A stretch of DNA of 36,817 nucleotides from Bacteroidota bacterium (GCA_026416125.1 JAOAFT010000006.1:77015-113831), one strand, 5' to 3'. Positions 19,014 through 28,881 are shown, counted from the stretch's first letter. Notes: generated by a model from the letters alone, not told the origin. A program made the numbers and translations.

Positions 19014-19532
19014 CTACATCCATTGAACAACGTCATTGAGTGGTTTTCGTTCTTTCATCCCTTTCGGTGTATAGTCTGCTTTGGGGTACCCTAACGGTGT
19101 AATTGCATACACTTCTTCGGAATCAGAAAGGTGAAGCACCTCACGAAGAATCGATGGATTGAAGTTCGATATCCAACACGATCCAACACCTTCATTTGCT
19201 GCTGCATAGAGCATTGCAGTCATTGCAATTGCTGCATCGGTTTCAACAGAACAGTATCCATCGTACGAACGTACCCACGCTTCGTTCTTCTTCCCAACAA
19301 CCACAAGGACAACAGGAGCATCGTGGAACCATGGACGTTCATATGCACGATAGATTTTTTCGAGGAGCTCTTTCGATGTTACAACAATGAACTTCCATGG
19401 TTGCCTATTCGCAGCTGATGGTGCTAGCCGACCTGCTTCGAGTATTCGTTCAATCACCTCGCGATGAACGGGTTTTGTTGGATCATAACTCCGTACACTT
19501 TCGCGTTTCACGAGTAGTTCTCTATACTCCAT
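19014..19532 (-). CDS. Nitroreductase-family flavoprotein
   Basis: FMN-dependent NAD(P)H oxidoreductase fold, 172 residues, the size of the small nitroreductases. The N-terminal FMN-phosphate motif RESVRSYD (about 10-17) and the APSAANRQPWKF segment (about 37-48) are typical. The C-terminal half has GVGSCWISNFNP and ITPLGYPK, again usual for the family, and it ends with KERKPLNDVV. The physiological substrate is unknown; members reduce nitro compounds, quinones or flavins. The start is well defined: GGAGGA (complement of 19538-19543) lies 5 bases upstream of ATG 19532. It is 36 bases downstream of the PBP1A stop and 6 bases ahead of the uvrA GTG, so it is probably co-transcribed with them. 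Confidence 0.92.
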   Translation of the reverse strand: MEYRELLVKRESVRSYDPTKPVHREVIERILEAGRLAPSAANRQPWKFIVVTSKELLEKIYRAYERPWFHDAPVVLVVVGKKNEAWVRSYDGYCSVETDAAIAMTAMLYAAANEGVGSCWISNFNPSILREVLHLSDSEEVYAITPLGYPKADYTPKGMKERKPLNDVVQWM

Positions 19533-19568
19533 ACTTATCCTCCATTACAGGGTTTAAATTCAATCGCG

Positions 19569-21890
19569 CTACCATGTTATTTTGCTTCTCTTTCGTACAT
19601 TTTCTGTTGTGTCAATATCCCGAATCCAATCTTGAGTTGTGTGTCTTTCGCAAAGGGGAAGAGGGTACTTCACGTTGATCAATTCTACGGTTGTTTGTGG
19701 GCAGAATGGTTGAGCTTTCTTCTTCGTCTCAAGACAAATCGTGTCACTAATGACACCTGGTGGTTGTACAAAATACGCAAGAGGTAAATTGATGTTTGGA
19801 TCGTTATACACTTTTTGCATGAAGCGACCGAAAATTGGTGCTGCAGCACGCCCCCCCTGGCCATCACCACTTTGGAACCGTACACGTTGATCATCGAATC
19901 CGACCCACACTCCTGCAACGAGATGTGGAGTAAAACCAATGAACCATGCATCAGCGTAGTTGTTTGTTGTACCTGTTTTGCCTGCACAAGGTCCATTGAA
20001 GAACGTACGCACACCGCGTGTTGCTGTTCCCCCGTTGACAACACCTTTCAATATATCGGTCATAATGTAGGCTGTTTCGCGACTTAATACTTCTTTCTTA
20101 TTCGGCGTTGTTGTTTCAATCACATTGCCATCATTATCCTCGACCCTAATGATTGAGTGTGGAGTTACAAGCACACCCTCATTTGCAAAAACACCGTATG
20201 CAGATGTGATCTCAAGAGGTGTAACAACAGCAGTCCCGAGTGCGAGTGATTCGTATGGTGGAATGGGGGAGTTAATTCCCATGCGTTTTGCGTACTGTGC
20301 AACTTGTTTTGGTGGAGCGATTTCGAGAATTGCTCGTACTGTAACGAGGTTTACTGAGAACTTTAATGCGTCGCGAAGCGTGTACTTGCCACCAATGGAG
20401 CGATCGTAATTTTCGGGTGACCACCGTGTGCCATCTGGCATTGGGATGGTAACTGGTTGATTGAGAATTTCGTAGCAAGGTGGATAACCGTTATCAATGG
20501 CAACGGTGTACACAAAAGGTTTAAACGCTGACCCTGGTTGGCGTCGTATTTGCGTTACATGGTTAAGGCCATATTTAAAGTACTTGTTACTCCGGCCACC
20601 AACCATAGCGAGAATTTCGCCTGTATGGGGATTGAGAACAACAAAGCCCGTTTCTATGGTTTGCGCAACCCGTCGTACAGAGTCGACAAACATTCTGTTA
20701 TTTGAGAGTACTTTTATAATACTGTCTCGAGCAGCGTCAGTTCGAGCTTTTCGATATTGCTCACTTTCACGTATGGCTTTTTGAATGTTTTCGAGGAGTA
20801 CATCCGAATATTTGCTCCAATTCCATGTGCTGTCAAATAATTTTTGATACTCACTGAGGTGTTCTTCTACAGCAGCATTCGCATATCGTTGCATGCGACT
20901 ATCGAGTGTTGTGTACACATGGAGCCCATCTCGGTAAATATCGTAGCCGTACTTTTCCATTCGCTTCGAAAGTGTTTGGCGGATCATTTCGACAAAGTGG
21001 GGTGCAATACCGGTCCGAAGTTCAATCTCGTTGTATCGAAATTCAAGGGAATCGGAACGGATTTTCTCTGCTAGTTCTGGTGTAATCATCTTTTCATCAA
21101 CCATTGAACTAATGACAACATCTCGTCGCTTGTATGCGCGGTCAGGGTGAGTAATAGGATCGTAGTAGCTCGGTCCTTTCAGCATCCCTATGAGTAGAGT
21201 ATACTCAGACATTGTTAGTTGCGATGCTGGTTTCCGGAAGTACGTTTGTGCAGCAGATTCAATTCCATACGAGTTACGCCCGAAGTATGCAACGTTGAGG
21301 TACAGTTCGAGTATTTCTTTCTTTGTAAAGTTCCGTTCAATCTGGACAGCGGTAATGAATTCGCGGATTTTTCTTGTGATTTTATCAAAGAGAGTTTCAC
21401 GTTTCCCCTGCAGTTTATAGAGATTGCGTGAGAGTTGCTGTGTAATTGTGCTTGCTCCGGCTTGGCGAAAAGTCAATACATTAAGCACCATTTGCCTGAG
21501 GAATCGTGAAAGATTGACTCCCCAGTGTGAATAAAAGTTTCGATCTTCTGTTGCCAACAATGCTTGGATGAGTCCTGGGGGGAGACTATCGAGTGCCACA
21601 CGCATACGATTTTTGTACGCAAAGACATCGAGCACAACACCATCACTAGAGTACACTTTTGTTGCAAGTTCTGGCCGTGGGTTTTCAAGTTGCTCCAACG
21701 TTGGTAATCCACTCACAATGTACGTCCAGTACCATGTACCTGCAGCAATACAAATCAGTACGAGTAAAAGGACAAAGAGTCGTTTTTTTGTAAAGAACAC
21801 TTTCTTCTGTTTCATTCGCTTTCGTCTATATTCAGGATCAGAAAAGTACCGCTGCATCTCTTCTGAACTAAAAGATTTCGGCTCCATCAT
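19569..21890 (-). CDS. Class A penicillin-binding protein (PBP1A type)
   Basis: Bifunctional peptidoglycan synthase anchored in the inner membrane, about 770 residues. A basic cytoplasmic tail is followed by one membrane helix (about 39-58 counting from GTG 21893). The GT51 glycosyltransferase domain has the catalytic ATEDRNF motif (Glu116) and QAGASTITQQL. The transpeptidase domain has SAFK (Ser455), SVN (513-515) and KTGTT (639-643), all intact. The C-terminal region has four cysteines in the last 60 residues, perhaps forming disulfides. The frame opens at GTG 21893 followed by two ATGs; ATG 21890 overlaps the LpxH stop by one base (TGATG), so translation is coupled to lpxH. Confidence 0.96.
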   Translation of the reverse strand: MMEPKSFSSEEMQRYFSDPEYRRKRMKQKKVFFTKKRLFVLLLVLICIAAGTWYWTYIVSGLPTLEQLENPRPELATKVYSSDGVVLDVFAYKNRMRVALDSLPPGLIQALLATEDRNFYSHWGVNLSRFLRQMVLNVLTFRQAGASTITQQLSRNLYKLQGKRETLFDKITRKIREFITAVQIERNFTKKEILELYLNVAYFGRNSYGIESAAQTYFRKPASQLTMSEYTLLIGMLKGPSYYDPITHPDRAYKRRDVVISSMVDEKMITPELAEKIRSDSLEFRYNEIELRTGIAPHFVEMIRQTLSKRMEKYGYDIYRDGLHVYTTLDSRMQRYANAAVEEHLSEYQKLFDSTWNWSKYSDVLLENIQKAIRESEQYRKARTDAARDSIIKVLSNNRMFVDSVRRVAQTIETGFVVLNPHTGEILAMVGGRSNKYFKYGLNHVTQIRRQPGSAFKPFVYTVAIDNGYPPCYEILNQPVTIPMPDGTRWSPENYDRSIGGKYTLRDALKFSVNLVTVRAILEIAPPKQVAQYAKRMGINSPIPPYESLALGTAVVTPLEITSAYGVFANEGVLVTPHSIIRVEDNDGNVIETTTPNKKEVLSRETAYIMTDILKGVVNGGTATRGVRTFFNGPCAGKTGTTNNYADAWFIGFTPHLVAGVWVGFDDQRVRFQSGDGQGGRAAAPIFGRFMQKVYNDPNINLPLAYFVQPPGVISDTICLETKKKAQPFCPQTTVELINVKYPLPLCERHTTQDWIRDIDTTENVRKRSKITW

Positions 21891-22669
21891 CACTCACTAC
21901 GTGTGCGTTGAAAGTTCCACTGCTTAAGTTCAATTTTCACACCATCGAACACCGCATACGTGTTCAATTTCATCCACTCACCAACATTGACGTACATTCC
22001 ATTGCCAACCATAACCATGAGTGCTTTGTGATTATGCCCCATAATAACGTAGTCAACCCCTTCCTTCACTTTGGCTTCGGCAAACTCTATCATACTTTGT
22101 TCTTCATAGGTACGGTTTGCTGTATAAAGACGACTCTTGTGTGATGACCATCGGGCAATTTTTCCAGCAAAGTCGGGGTGTAAAAGATAGTATAAAAAGA
22201 TGCTCAGGGGATTTCTGAGAATAGGTTTAAGAATTTTATTGTATCCAAAGTCGTTTTTTAACAACCCATCGCCATGATGGAGAAAAAAACGTTTCCCAAG
22301 AATCACTTTTTCGACTGGTGAGCGATAGATCTTCATGTCAAATTCTTTTTCAAAGTAATCGTCTACCCAAAAATCGTGATTCCCAACGATATAGTGAAGA
22401 CGTACGCCAGCATGGCGAAGTTCCGAAAAAGTAGTAAACAGTCTATAGTATCCTTTTGGGACAACAGTTTTATATTCAAACCAGTAGTCGAAGAGATCGC
22501 CCAGCATGTAAATTTCTGCTGCACTGCGTTTAATTGACCGCAGAAATTGAATCAGCTCCTCCTCTTTCTGCTGCTCCTCACGTGCATCACCAACACCTAG
22601 GTGTGCATCGGAAAAAAAGTATGCCTTCCGTCTGTAGATGTGGTCTTTCCGTGCTTTTAGCCGTTTCAT
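21890..22669 (-). CDS. lpxH: UDP-2,3-diacylglucosamine diphosphatase (LpxH-like)
   Basis: Calcineurin-like metallophosphoesterase of about 259 residues that makes lipid X (2,3-diacylglucosamine 1-phosphate) in lipid A synthesis at the inner face of the membrane. Metal ligands are all visible: FSDAHLG (DxH, residues 22 and 24 counted from GTG 22672), LGDLFDYW (Asp59), VGNHDFW (98-100), LHHGDGL and MGHNHKA (near 218). Related Bacteroidota proteins share the long helical insertion around residues 140-180. The GTG at 22672 directly precedes ATG 22669, which is the more likely start; no clear ribosome site is seen. It heads the cluster that includes PBP1A, the nitroreductase and UvrA. Confidence 0.93.
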   Translation of the reverse strand: MKRLKARKDHIYRRKAYFFSDAHLGVGDAREEQQKEEELIQFLRSIKRSAAEIYMLGDLFDYWFEYKTVVPKGYYRLFTTFSELRHAGVRLHYIVGNHDFWVDDYFEKEFDMKIYRSPVEKVILGKRFFLHHGDGLLKNDFGYNKILKPILRNPLSIFLYYLLHPDFAGKIARWSSHKSRLYTANRTYEEQSMIEFAEAKVKEGVDYVIMGHNHKALMVMVGNGMYVNVGEWMKLNTYAVFDGVKIELKQWNFQRTRSE

Positions 22670-22870
22670 CACTCATTAAAAAACTGAAAAAATTGCAGGA
22701 AAATCAAGGTAAGTTCTAAGGTGTTGCTTTTTTACCATATTATTTCATAATGTCTTGTACACTTGGTATAGAAACCATCGTTATGATACCGTTCTTCCCT
22801 CTTGTTCTGAACAATCTATTACCAAAAGTAGTATACCATTGTGCCATTGCATATTGGGAGAAATAGCTGA

Positions 22871-25800
22871 ATGATTATCTTACACCGAATTATACTCACA
22901 GTGTTAATATTCTTTTTTCTTGTAGTACCCCATGCTCTCGGATTCCAACAATCGAAACCCCAAAAAGTCAAAGTCGGCGTTCTTGTTGATAACTATCCAT
23001 TCTCATACCGTGATAGTGCAGGTCATGTTCAAGGATTCGCGTTCGAACTTGTTCAAGAACTTGAGAATATTCTGAGCCTGAAGTTCGATTGAGTCGAGGG
23101 AACCGCAGATATTAAAACGCTGGGGATCTTAAAGGGAAGCGGGTACTTGTCCATCCTGGAAGTCTTGGCGAGGAAATACTTCGAAGCACAGGATTACACG
23201 ATGCAATTGCATTTGGCTTTACGATTGCTCTCATAATAGCAATATTCGCAGCAGTACGACAAAAGAAATTACGAACAGAAATTCCGCGATATCATTGCTA
23301 ACCTCGATGAAGGGTTCTTTAGTGCTACACTTGACGGTGTACTCCTCGATCATAATCAAGCATTCAATCGCATGTTAGGGTTTACTCCAGCGGAAAACTT
23401 ACGCGGTATGCAACTCCAGACACTTTGGGGAAATCCTACTGAACATCAGAGGTACATCAATGAGCTTCTCGCAAAAGGATCTATATCAAAGTACCTTATA
23501 CATGCCACGACAAAGCAAGGGTATCAAATTGCTATACTAGTATCTGCGCACATCGTGTACGACAAAGAGAAAACACCATTACGAATTGACGGCGTATTTC
23601 TCGATTTGACTCAACGCATTACACTTGAAGAAGAACTCCGCCAACGCGTTACTGAACTTACTACTATTCATCGAACTGCTGAGCGGTTGACAAAATTACA
23701 AACATTAGAGACACTTGCTAGAGATATTTTGGAAATTTTAGAAGAAACTGTGAAATATGACTATGGTGCTATTGCCTTCATCGAAGAAGAAACAAACAAA
23801 TTAGTTCCTTTTGCATTTCGAACTAAGAATAGCGCGGATACCACTTCATCTATTGATAAAGCATATTTAAACAAATTCCACTTCTATGTAGGGTGTGGTG
23901 TAACTGGATGGGTTGCAAGTAGTGGCCAAAGCGTTCGTATCGATGATGTTAGCAATGATGAACGATACATACAAGTCTACGACGATGTGTTGTCTGAGTT
24001 GTGCGTACCACTTAGAGTTGGGAATAAAATTTTCGGTATTATCAATCTTGAATCAACAAAGCGAAACGCCTATACTCTTACCGATCAACGACTCCTCGAA
24101 ACAATAGCTGCACAGGTTGCAATTGCTATTCAAAGTTCACAGTTGTATGAAGATCTTCGGATAAGCGAAGAACGTTATCGACAGATTTCTGAATTAATTT
24201 CTGACTATGCATATGCGTTTCGAGTGGAGGAGGGGACCACTCTCATCCGTGAATGGGTCACTGACTCATTCGAACGAATTACTGGGTATGCACCACAAGA
24301 ATTAGATGAAAAAGGAGGATGGTCTAGTATTATTTACCCAGACGATATGCCTATTGCTCTTCACCGTGCAAATCGCCTATTGCACGGGACTGAAGATGTA
24401 AGCGAGTTTCGAATAGTGCGGAAAGATGGAGCAATTCGTTGGCTCCGTGATCATGCAAAACCAGTATGGAGCAATGTGGAAAATCGTGTTGTGCGGATCT
24501 ATGGAGCTGCAAAAGATATAACAGAATACAAAGATGCAGAAAAAAGGATTTTGCAAGCTCATCAACGGTATGAACACTTTTTTATGAATGACCTTTCTGC
24601 TGACTTCATTTGTAACCCTGATGGTTCACTCATAGCTTGTAATCCTTCGTTTCTCAAACTCTTTGGGTTTTCCTCATTGGGAGAAGCCCTCTCTCAGAAT
24701 ATAACTACTCTCTTTGTACACCCCGATGAGATACACTGTATTTTAAACAAACTTATGAATGGAGAGCAGTGCGAGCATCGTGAAATCCAAATGAAACGAC
24801 GCGATGGAACTACCCTTTATATTATTGCGAACATTATTGGGCGATATAGCACTCAACACACACTCCTCGAAATTTCTGGTTATCTTGTCGATAAAACAAA
24901 ACAACGTATGCTCGAAGAAGGAATCTTTCAACAAGCAAAATTGGAAAGCCTTGGTACACTTGCTAGTGGAATTGCGCATGATTTCAATAATATTCTTGGC
25001 ATTATCATTGGGCATGCTTCATTCCTTGAACGACTCCAAGCCGATTCTCCTCTTCTTAAGAAACACGTTGAAGCGATAACGAAAGCAAGTATGCGTGGTG
25101 CTGAACTGGTTAAGCAAATGCTAATGTTTGCACGCAAAACAGAAGTGCATTTCGAACCACTTAATCTTAACGACGTTGTTCACGAGGTTTTGCACCTAGT
25201 TCGTGAAACTTTTCCTAAAACTATTGAAGTGTCACTAACGCTCGATACTGAGATCCCACTCATTGAAGGAGACGCCACACAACTTCACCAAGTACTTCTG
25301 AATCTTTGTGTGAACGCACGGGATGCTATGCCAAAGGGAGGAGTACTTCGTATTGCAACGTACCGCAGCACGGGATCCTTGATTAAAGAACACTCACCAA
25401 AAGCTCATGAAAACGAATATGTGACTCTTGAAGTAGCTGACAATGGCTGTGGTATGGACGAGGAAACTATGCGGCGTATTTTTGAGCCATTTTTCACAAC
25501 AAAAGAAAAAGGAAAGGGTACTGGACTTGGACTTTCTCTTGTCTATGGGATTATAGAAAGCCACGGTGGTATCATTACAGTAGAAAGTAAAGTTGGGCAA
25601 GGATCCACTTTTCGTTGTTATTTTCCCACTGTTCTAGGACGCACGCAATCAGTACCACGGTTTACATCTCCTGATACACTCCGGGGCGGAACAGAAACAA
25701 TTCTTATTGTTGAGGACGAACTACTCCTTCGATCCCTTTTACACGATCTTCTCACCAACTATGGGTATCGAGTCCATTTAGCTGCTGATGGTGAGGAAGC

Positions 25801-26058
25801 GCTTGACATCTACAACCGTTATACATCGATAGACCTCGTTATTTCGGACTATGGACTCCCGAAATTTACAGGCGAAGAACTCTACCGTCGTTTAAAACAG
25901 CGAAACCAGGATATTCGTTTCATTCTTGCAAGCGGTTTTATAGAGCCACTACTCAAAGAACAGATGTAAAAATTGGCATTATAAACTTTCTCCAAAAACC
26001 ATACGATGTAACTCAAATACTTTCTGTCGTACGTTTTGTACTCGACCAACCAAAATAG
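22871..26058 (+). pseudogene. Hybrid sensor histidine kinase with SBP_bac_3 sensor, broken by several lesions
   Basis: Remnant of a membrane sensor kinase. From ATG 22871 there is a signal peptide and the start of a periplasmic amino-acid-binding-like (SBP_bac_3) domain (KVKVGVLVDNYPFSY, GFAFELVQELE). It ends at TGA 23090-23092, where a Trp codon TGG is expected (KFD-stop-VEGT). After a missing stretch, a second SBP piece (LKGKRVLVHPGSLGEEILR) lies in the next frame from about 23128. It joins, without the rest of the domain, to a membrane helix (FTIALIIAIFAAVRQKK) and stops at 23299. The PAS frame resumes at 23282 (FRDIIANLDEGFF), as if one A had been inserted in GAATTC. After the kinase core, a frameshift at about 25967 separates the receiver's end (INFLQKPYDVTQIL) from the rest; that end closes at TAG 26056-26058. 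Confidence 0.85.
23372..25969 (+). CDS. Open kinase core of the broken hybrid histidine kinase (PAS-GAF-PAS-PAS-HisKA-HATPase-REC)
   Basis: The part of the broken gene that is still a continuous frame, 865 codons from ATG 23372. The order is: end of PAS (1-85), GAF (about 95-255; [20 protein letters not shown]), PAS with PAC (about 265-390), PAS (about 395-510), HisKA with phospho-acceptor His536 in SGIAHDFNN, and HATPase with NARDAMP, DNGCGMD and [11 protein letters not shown]. The receiver has Asp826 in VISDYGLP. All kinase motifs are intact. The frame begins inside the first PAS domain with no ribosome site and lacks a membrane anchor. Its receiver ends at LLKEQM before the conserved KP lysine, which is found in the next frame at about 25995. 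If translated at all, it would be a soluble kinase with an incomplete receiver. Confidence 0.7.
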   Translation: MLGFTPAENLRGMQLQTLWGNPTEHQRYINELLAKGSISKYLIHATTKQGYQIAILVSAHIVYDKEKTPLRIDGVFLDLTQRITLEEELRQRVTELTTIHRTAERLTKLQTLETLARDILEILEETVKYDYGAIAFIEEETNKLVPFAFRTKNSADTTSSIDKAYLNKFHFYVGCGVTGWVASSGQSVRIDDVSNDERYIQVYDDVLSELCVPLRVGNKIFGIINLESTKRNAYTLTDQRLLETIAAQVAIAIQSSQLYEDLRISEERYRQISELISDYAYAFRVEEGTTLIREWVTDSFERITGYAPQELDEKGGWSSIIYPDDMPIALHRANRLLHGTEDVSEFRIVRKDGAIRWLRDHAKPVWSNVENRVVRIYGAAKDITEYKDAEKRILQAHQRYEHFFMNDLSADFICNPDGSLIACNPSFLKLFGFSSLGEALSQNITTLFVHPDEIHCILNKLMNGEQCEHREIQMKRRDGTTLYIIANIIGRYSTQHTLLEISGYLVDKTKQRMLEEGIFQQAKLESLGTLASGIAHDFNNILGIIIGHASFLERLQADSPLLKKHVEAITKASMRGAELVKQMLMFARKTEVHFEPLNLNDVVHEVLHLVRETFPKTIEVSLTLDTEIPLIEGDATQLHQVLLNLCVNARDAMPKGGVLRIATYRSTGSLIKEHSPKAHENEYVTLEVADNGCGMDEETMRRIFEPFFTTKEKGKGTGLGLSLVYGIIESHGGIITVESKVGQGSTFRCYFPTVLGRTQSVPRFTSPDTLRGGTETILIVEDELLLRSLLHDLLTNYGYRVHLAADGEEALDIYNRYTSIDLVISDYGLPKFTGEELYRRLKQRNQDIRFILASGFIEPLLKEQM

Positions 26059-26100
26059 CATAGGTATAATCCAGAGGATGCAAGTTCATACGTCGGGTTC

Positions 26101-27948
26101 TTACAATAGTGTTGCTTCGATGCCAGCGATGAGCCATCGTCCAGGAAGTTGGACACCGGGTATATCTTCGTACACCGTATTCAAAAGATTTGTCCCTTGT
26201 ATAGAAACCACAAATTGTGAAACTGTCATTCGGAGGTTACAATTGAGAAGCACTACAGAAGGAGCGTTCGTCCGGATCCTATAACTGCCACATGCAGAAG
26301 CTTCTATTCCAAATGGGAGTACGGAACTAACAATCGCATTGAGATGGTGACGTGGATGAATGAGAGTGTAGAGTGAAGCAACCGCAGTACCTCGATCAAT
26401 ACGCGAATCTAAATACATGTATCCAAGCTGGTAGGAGTGAATTCCTATCCGTGCTGAATTTCGCCAAATGTACTGTGCCTCAATCCCACGAGTACGAGCC
26501 CGCGTAAAATTTGTGGCTCGATAGACAATATCTGTTGGTGAAAATTTTACGTAATCAATAAGATTGCTCTGACGACGCTCGAAAAGCGAAAGAGTTCCCT
26601 GTCCACCATTCGGGTTCACATAGATGATCCCGCACTCGAACGATAAACCACGTTCAGGTTGGAGTGATGAATTCCCCTGTCTACTGGGACTCGTATAGTA
26701 CAACTCAGTATACGATGGTGCTCTGAACGATGTACCGACACTGCTGTACAACCGGAGCAACGGTGTTATACTGTACCTTGCACTGACGTTCGGAGAAAGT
26801 TGTGTCGCATACGCTGAGTGAAAATCAATTCGGATTCCACTAGTAACATGGAATGATCCGACCAAAGGAAATGAAAGTACCCCGAACACACCAAGTGACC
26901 GACGCATATGATTTCCTAAATTTGAGCTGGTAATACGATCGAGGATTCCTTCACACCCTGCAGTAAGTGATGCACTGTCACCAAGTTCGACATCTCCCTG
27001 AACATCAACAGTCAGAAGATGGGATGTGTGCGTGTTAATGAATCGGTCGAGTATATGGCGATTGTACTGAAACCGGTCATCGTGTCGTCGATAACTTATA
27101 TTCTGTTTCCAGTGTATGCGAGAACTATGTGAGGATAGTCCCACCTGAGCAATGGTCGTATGGGTACGTTCTTTCGATGGAGCGGGTCCATAGAAATTCT
27201 CTGCTCCAAAATTTTTCGCTACTGTACCAAGGATTACTGTAGTGACGCCCAGTGGTGTTTCATAATTCGAGATACTACTCAACGATGTTACTTGAAATTC
27301 AGTACCTCGTCTGTAGCCACCAGATTGTCGGTGATCCAAAGCGATACTGCTTCCACCATGCGTTGTTGCGGTACTATAGAATGCAGATACATTCCAGAAG
27401 GAATACTGCCCTCTATGGAGTCGCACCGTTGCTATGTCCTCAATCGGTATCCTTGGTACAATATTAATAACACCACCGTATGCATCAGCACCGTACAATA
27501 CCGAGAGAGGACCTTTTACCACCTCGATACGATCTACCTGATCGAGAGAGATTGGGATGTTCATCGTATGGTGCCCTGTTTGTGGATCATTCCCTCGCAC
27601 TCCGTTCACGAGTACTAATTGCTGACTAAATAACGAACCACGAATGCTAAGATCCGATTGGACACCATGGACACCGCGCGGTTGCACGTGGACCATTGTA
27701 CCATACGTTAGAACGTCTTCAATAGAACGGGCTCCCATTGTTTCGGTATAGTGATGAACATTTGCAACATCTACTGGGTAGGTACTCGATATACGATCAA
27801 TGGGGTACCTCAACGCAGTTACAACAACAGGTGGAACTTGCGTTGTAAGCGTATCTGTTCCTTGTGCGTAACAGAGCTCCAGAGATCCTAAGATACTCAT
27901 GACGATGCAGTTAATTGTAAGCAAGGTACTGTAAACGTACTTCATCAT
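26101..27948 (-). CDS. TonB-dependent outer-membrane receptor (BtuB-like)
   Basis: 615-residue outer-membrane beta-barrel for TonB/ExbBD-driven uptake. A signal peptide covers about 1-28 (ending ELCYA), then a TonB-box-like stretch (PPVVVTALR), a plug domain (about 50-160) with GVQSDLSIRG, VLVNGVRGND, VDRIEVVKGPLSVLYG and GGVINIV, and a 22-strand barrel. The barrel contains the family-typical TSFRAPSYTELYY and PERGLSFECG, and the C-terminus is NLLNTVYEDIPGVQLPGRW. The length equals that of BtuB, and the architecture resembles vitamin/siderophore receptors; the ligand is unknown. AGGAGG (complement of 27955-27960) lies 6 bases upstream of ATG 27948. Only about 70 bases separate it from marC, with no visible cobalamin riboswitch or Fur-like box. 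Confidence 0.93.
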   Translation of the reverse strand: MMKYVYSTLLTINCIVMSILGSLELCYAQGTDTLTTQVPPVVVTALRYPIDRISSTYPVDVANVHHYTETMGARSIEDVLTYGTMVHVQPRGVHGVQSDLSIRGSLFSQQLVLVNGVRGNDPQTGHHTMNIPISLDQVDRIEVVKGPLSVLYGADAYGGVINIVPRIPIEDIATVRLHRGQYSFWNVSAFYSTATTHGGSSIALDHRQSGGYRRGTEFQVTSLSSISNYETPLGVTTVILGTVAKNFGAENFYGPAPSKERTHTTIAQVGLSSHSSRIHWKQNISYRRHDDRFQYNRHILDRFINTHTSHLLTVDVQGDVELGDSASLTAGCEGILDRITSSNLGNHMRRSLGVFGVLSFPLVGSFHVTSGIRIDFHSAYATQLSPNVSARYSITPLLRLYSSVGTSFRAPSYTELYYTSPSRQGNSSLQPERGLSFECGIIYVNPNGGQGTLSLFERRQSNLIDYVKFSPTDIVYRATNFTRARTRGIEAQYIWRNSARIGIHSYQLGYMYLDSRIDRGTAVASLYTLIHPRHHLNAIVSSVLPFGIEASACGSYRIRTNAPSVVLLNCNLRMTVSQFVVSIQGTNLLNTVYEDIPGVQLPGRWLIAGIEATLL

Positions 27949-28016
27949 TTATTGCCTCCTTCATTTAATACATTGGTGAATGTTATAGAAAGGAATTTAG
28001 AACATTAGATCCACAG

Positions 28017-28613
28017 TTACTGTCCACGAATCATTCCAACAACGCCGAGGCGAATCATCATAACGGCGATTGCTGCCATCAAGATGGATGCAATTTTCGC
28101 AGAGGCTTTTGCACCAGCCTCACCCAAAAGTTTAATGACAACAACTGCATTCCGGAAAACAAACCACACAAGGAGCAAGTTTGCAAGGAGTGCAATAACG
28201 GCTGCCACATACCCGTAGGAATCAACAATGATAAGCAATGTTGTCAAAACAGCAGGGCCAATAATCAGTGGAATTCCAATCGGTACGACACCAACTGTAA
28301 GATCAGGTGCACGGCGTGTTGTTTCTCCAGTCGACAATAAATCTACAACAGCGAGAACTAACAGCACGATGCCACCACCAATGCGAAAATCGTTCTCTGT
28401 AATTCCAAGGTAATTGAAGATCATTCGACCGCCGAAAAGAAAGAGGAGAGAAACAAAGAGTGCTGTGATGGTTGCTTGCGTGACGAGTTTCCTTTTTTGT
28501 TCGACGGTCATTTCACTTGTGAGAGAAAGAAAGATAGGGACTAGACCAATAACATCGATTGCCACAAAAAGGGGGATGAACGAGAGAAAAAATATGTTAA
28601 TATCGAAGTTCAT
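28017..28613 (-). CDS. MarC-family integral membrane protein
   Basis: 198-residue inner-membrane protein with six hydrophobic helices, the normal MarC (UPF0056) size. Typical elements are the N-terminal FIPLFVAIDVIGLVPIFL, the loop MTVEQKRKL, FRIGGGIVLLVLAVVDLL (the conserved RIAGGI-like motif), the VGVVPIGIPLIIGPAVLT segment (conserved P-x-x-x-P-x-x-x-GP), and a final helix ending RLGVVGMIRG. The physiological role of MarC proteins is not settled; the old link to multiple antibiotic resistance was not supported. The ATG lies 7 bases after the stop of the 86-residue protein gene without its own ribosome site, indicating coupled translation. Confidence 0.93.
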   Translation of the reverse strand: MNFDINIFFLSFIPLFVAIDVIGLVPIFLSLTSEMTVEQKRKLVTQATITALFVSLLFLFGGRMIFNYLGITENDFRIGGGIVLLVLAVVDLLSTGETTRRAPDLTVGVVPIGIPLIIGPAVLTTLLIIVDSYGYVAAVIALLANLLLVWFVFRNAVVVIKLLGEAGAKASAKIASILMAAIAVMMIRLGVVGMIRGQ

Positions 28614-28620
28614 GGTAGAC

Positions 28621-28881
28621 TTACAACAGCTGTGCAGTTTTTAATTCTTCTTCGAGTTTCTGAGTAATTTCTTCTTCTGTGAGTGAGGAACGTACACCAG
28701 CAGCGTGAACAGCATCCGCAAGTGTTCCTTTACGTTCAACAAGCCATGCCCAGAGATTGTACGCTAACCTCATTTGGTCGTTTGGTTCAACAGTTGGTAT
28801 TGTTGCCGCCAGAGCATACACCTTCTTTTCCAACGATTCAGCAGGGAATTCTTTTACTGGTACCGGTGGTTTCGTTGCCAT
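28621..28881 (-). CDS. Small hypothetical protein, 86 residues
   Basis: I do not recognise this protein. It is acidic-to-neutral, probably cytoplasmic, with no signal peptide or membrane helix. A Pro-rich start (MATKPPVPVKEFP) precedes two or three predicted helices (about 14-28, 34-50, 55-64) and an acidic C-terminal helix (about 68-84; LTEEEITQKLEEELK). NLWAWLVERKG is the most distinctive stretch. AAAGG about 8 bases upstream of ATG 28881 and the 7-base spacing to marC support it as a real gene in the same transcript. It could be a regulator or partner of its neighbours, but there is no evidence for that. Confidence 0.65.
   Translation of the reverse strand: MATKPPVPVKEFPAESLEKKVYALAATIPTVEPNDQMRLAYNLWAWLVERKGTLADAVHAAGVRSSLTEEEITQKLEEELKTAQLL

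Noticed and set aside
22673-22870. Gap between lpxH and the broken kinase, checked for RNA genes and promoters
   Set aside because: Only weak inverted repeats such as GGTAT/ATACC were found; no tRNA-like fold, riboswitch or convincing promoter pair.
27160-27618. 152-codon plus-strand open frame
   Set aside because: Antisense to the TonB receptor; no ribosome site or protein-like pattern.
27949-28016. Possible riboswitch or Fur box upstream of the TonB receptor
   Set aside because: Only 68 bases are available, with a ribosome site and no recognisable B12 box or iron-box palindrome.
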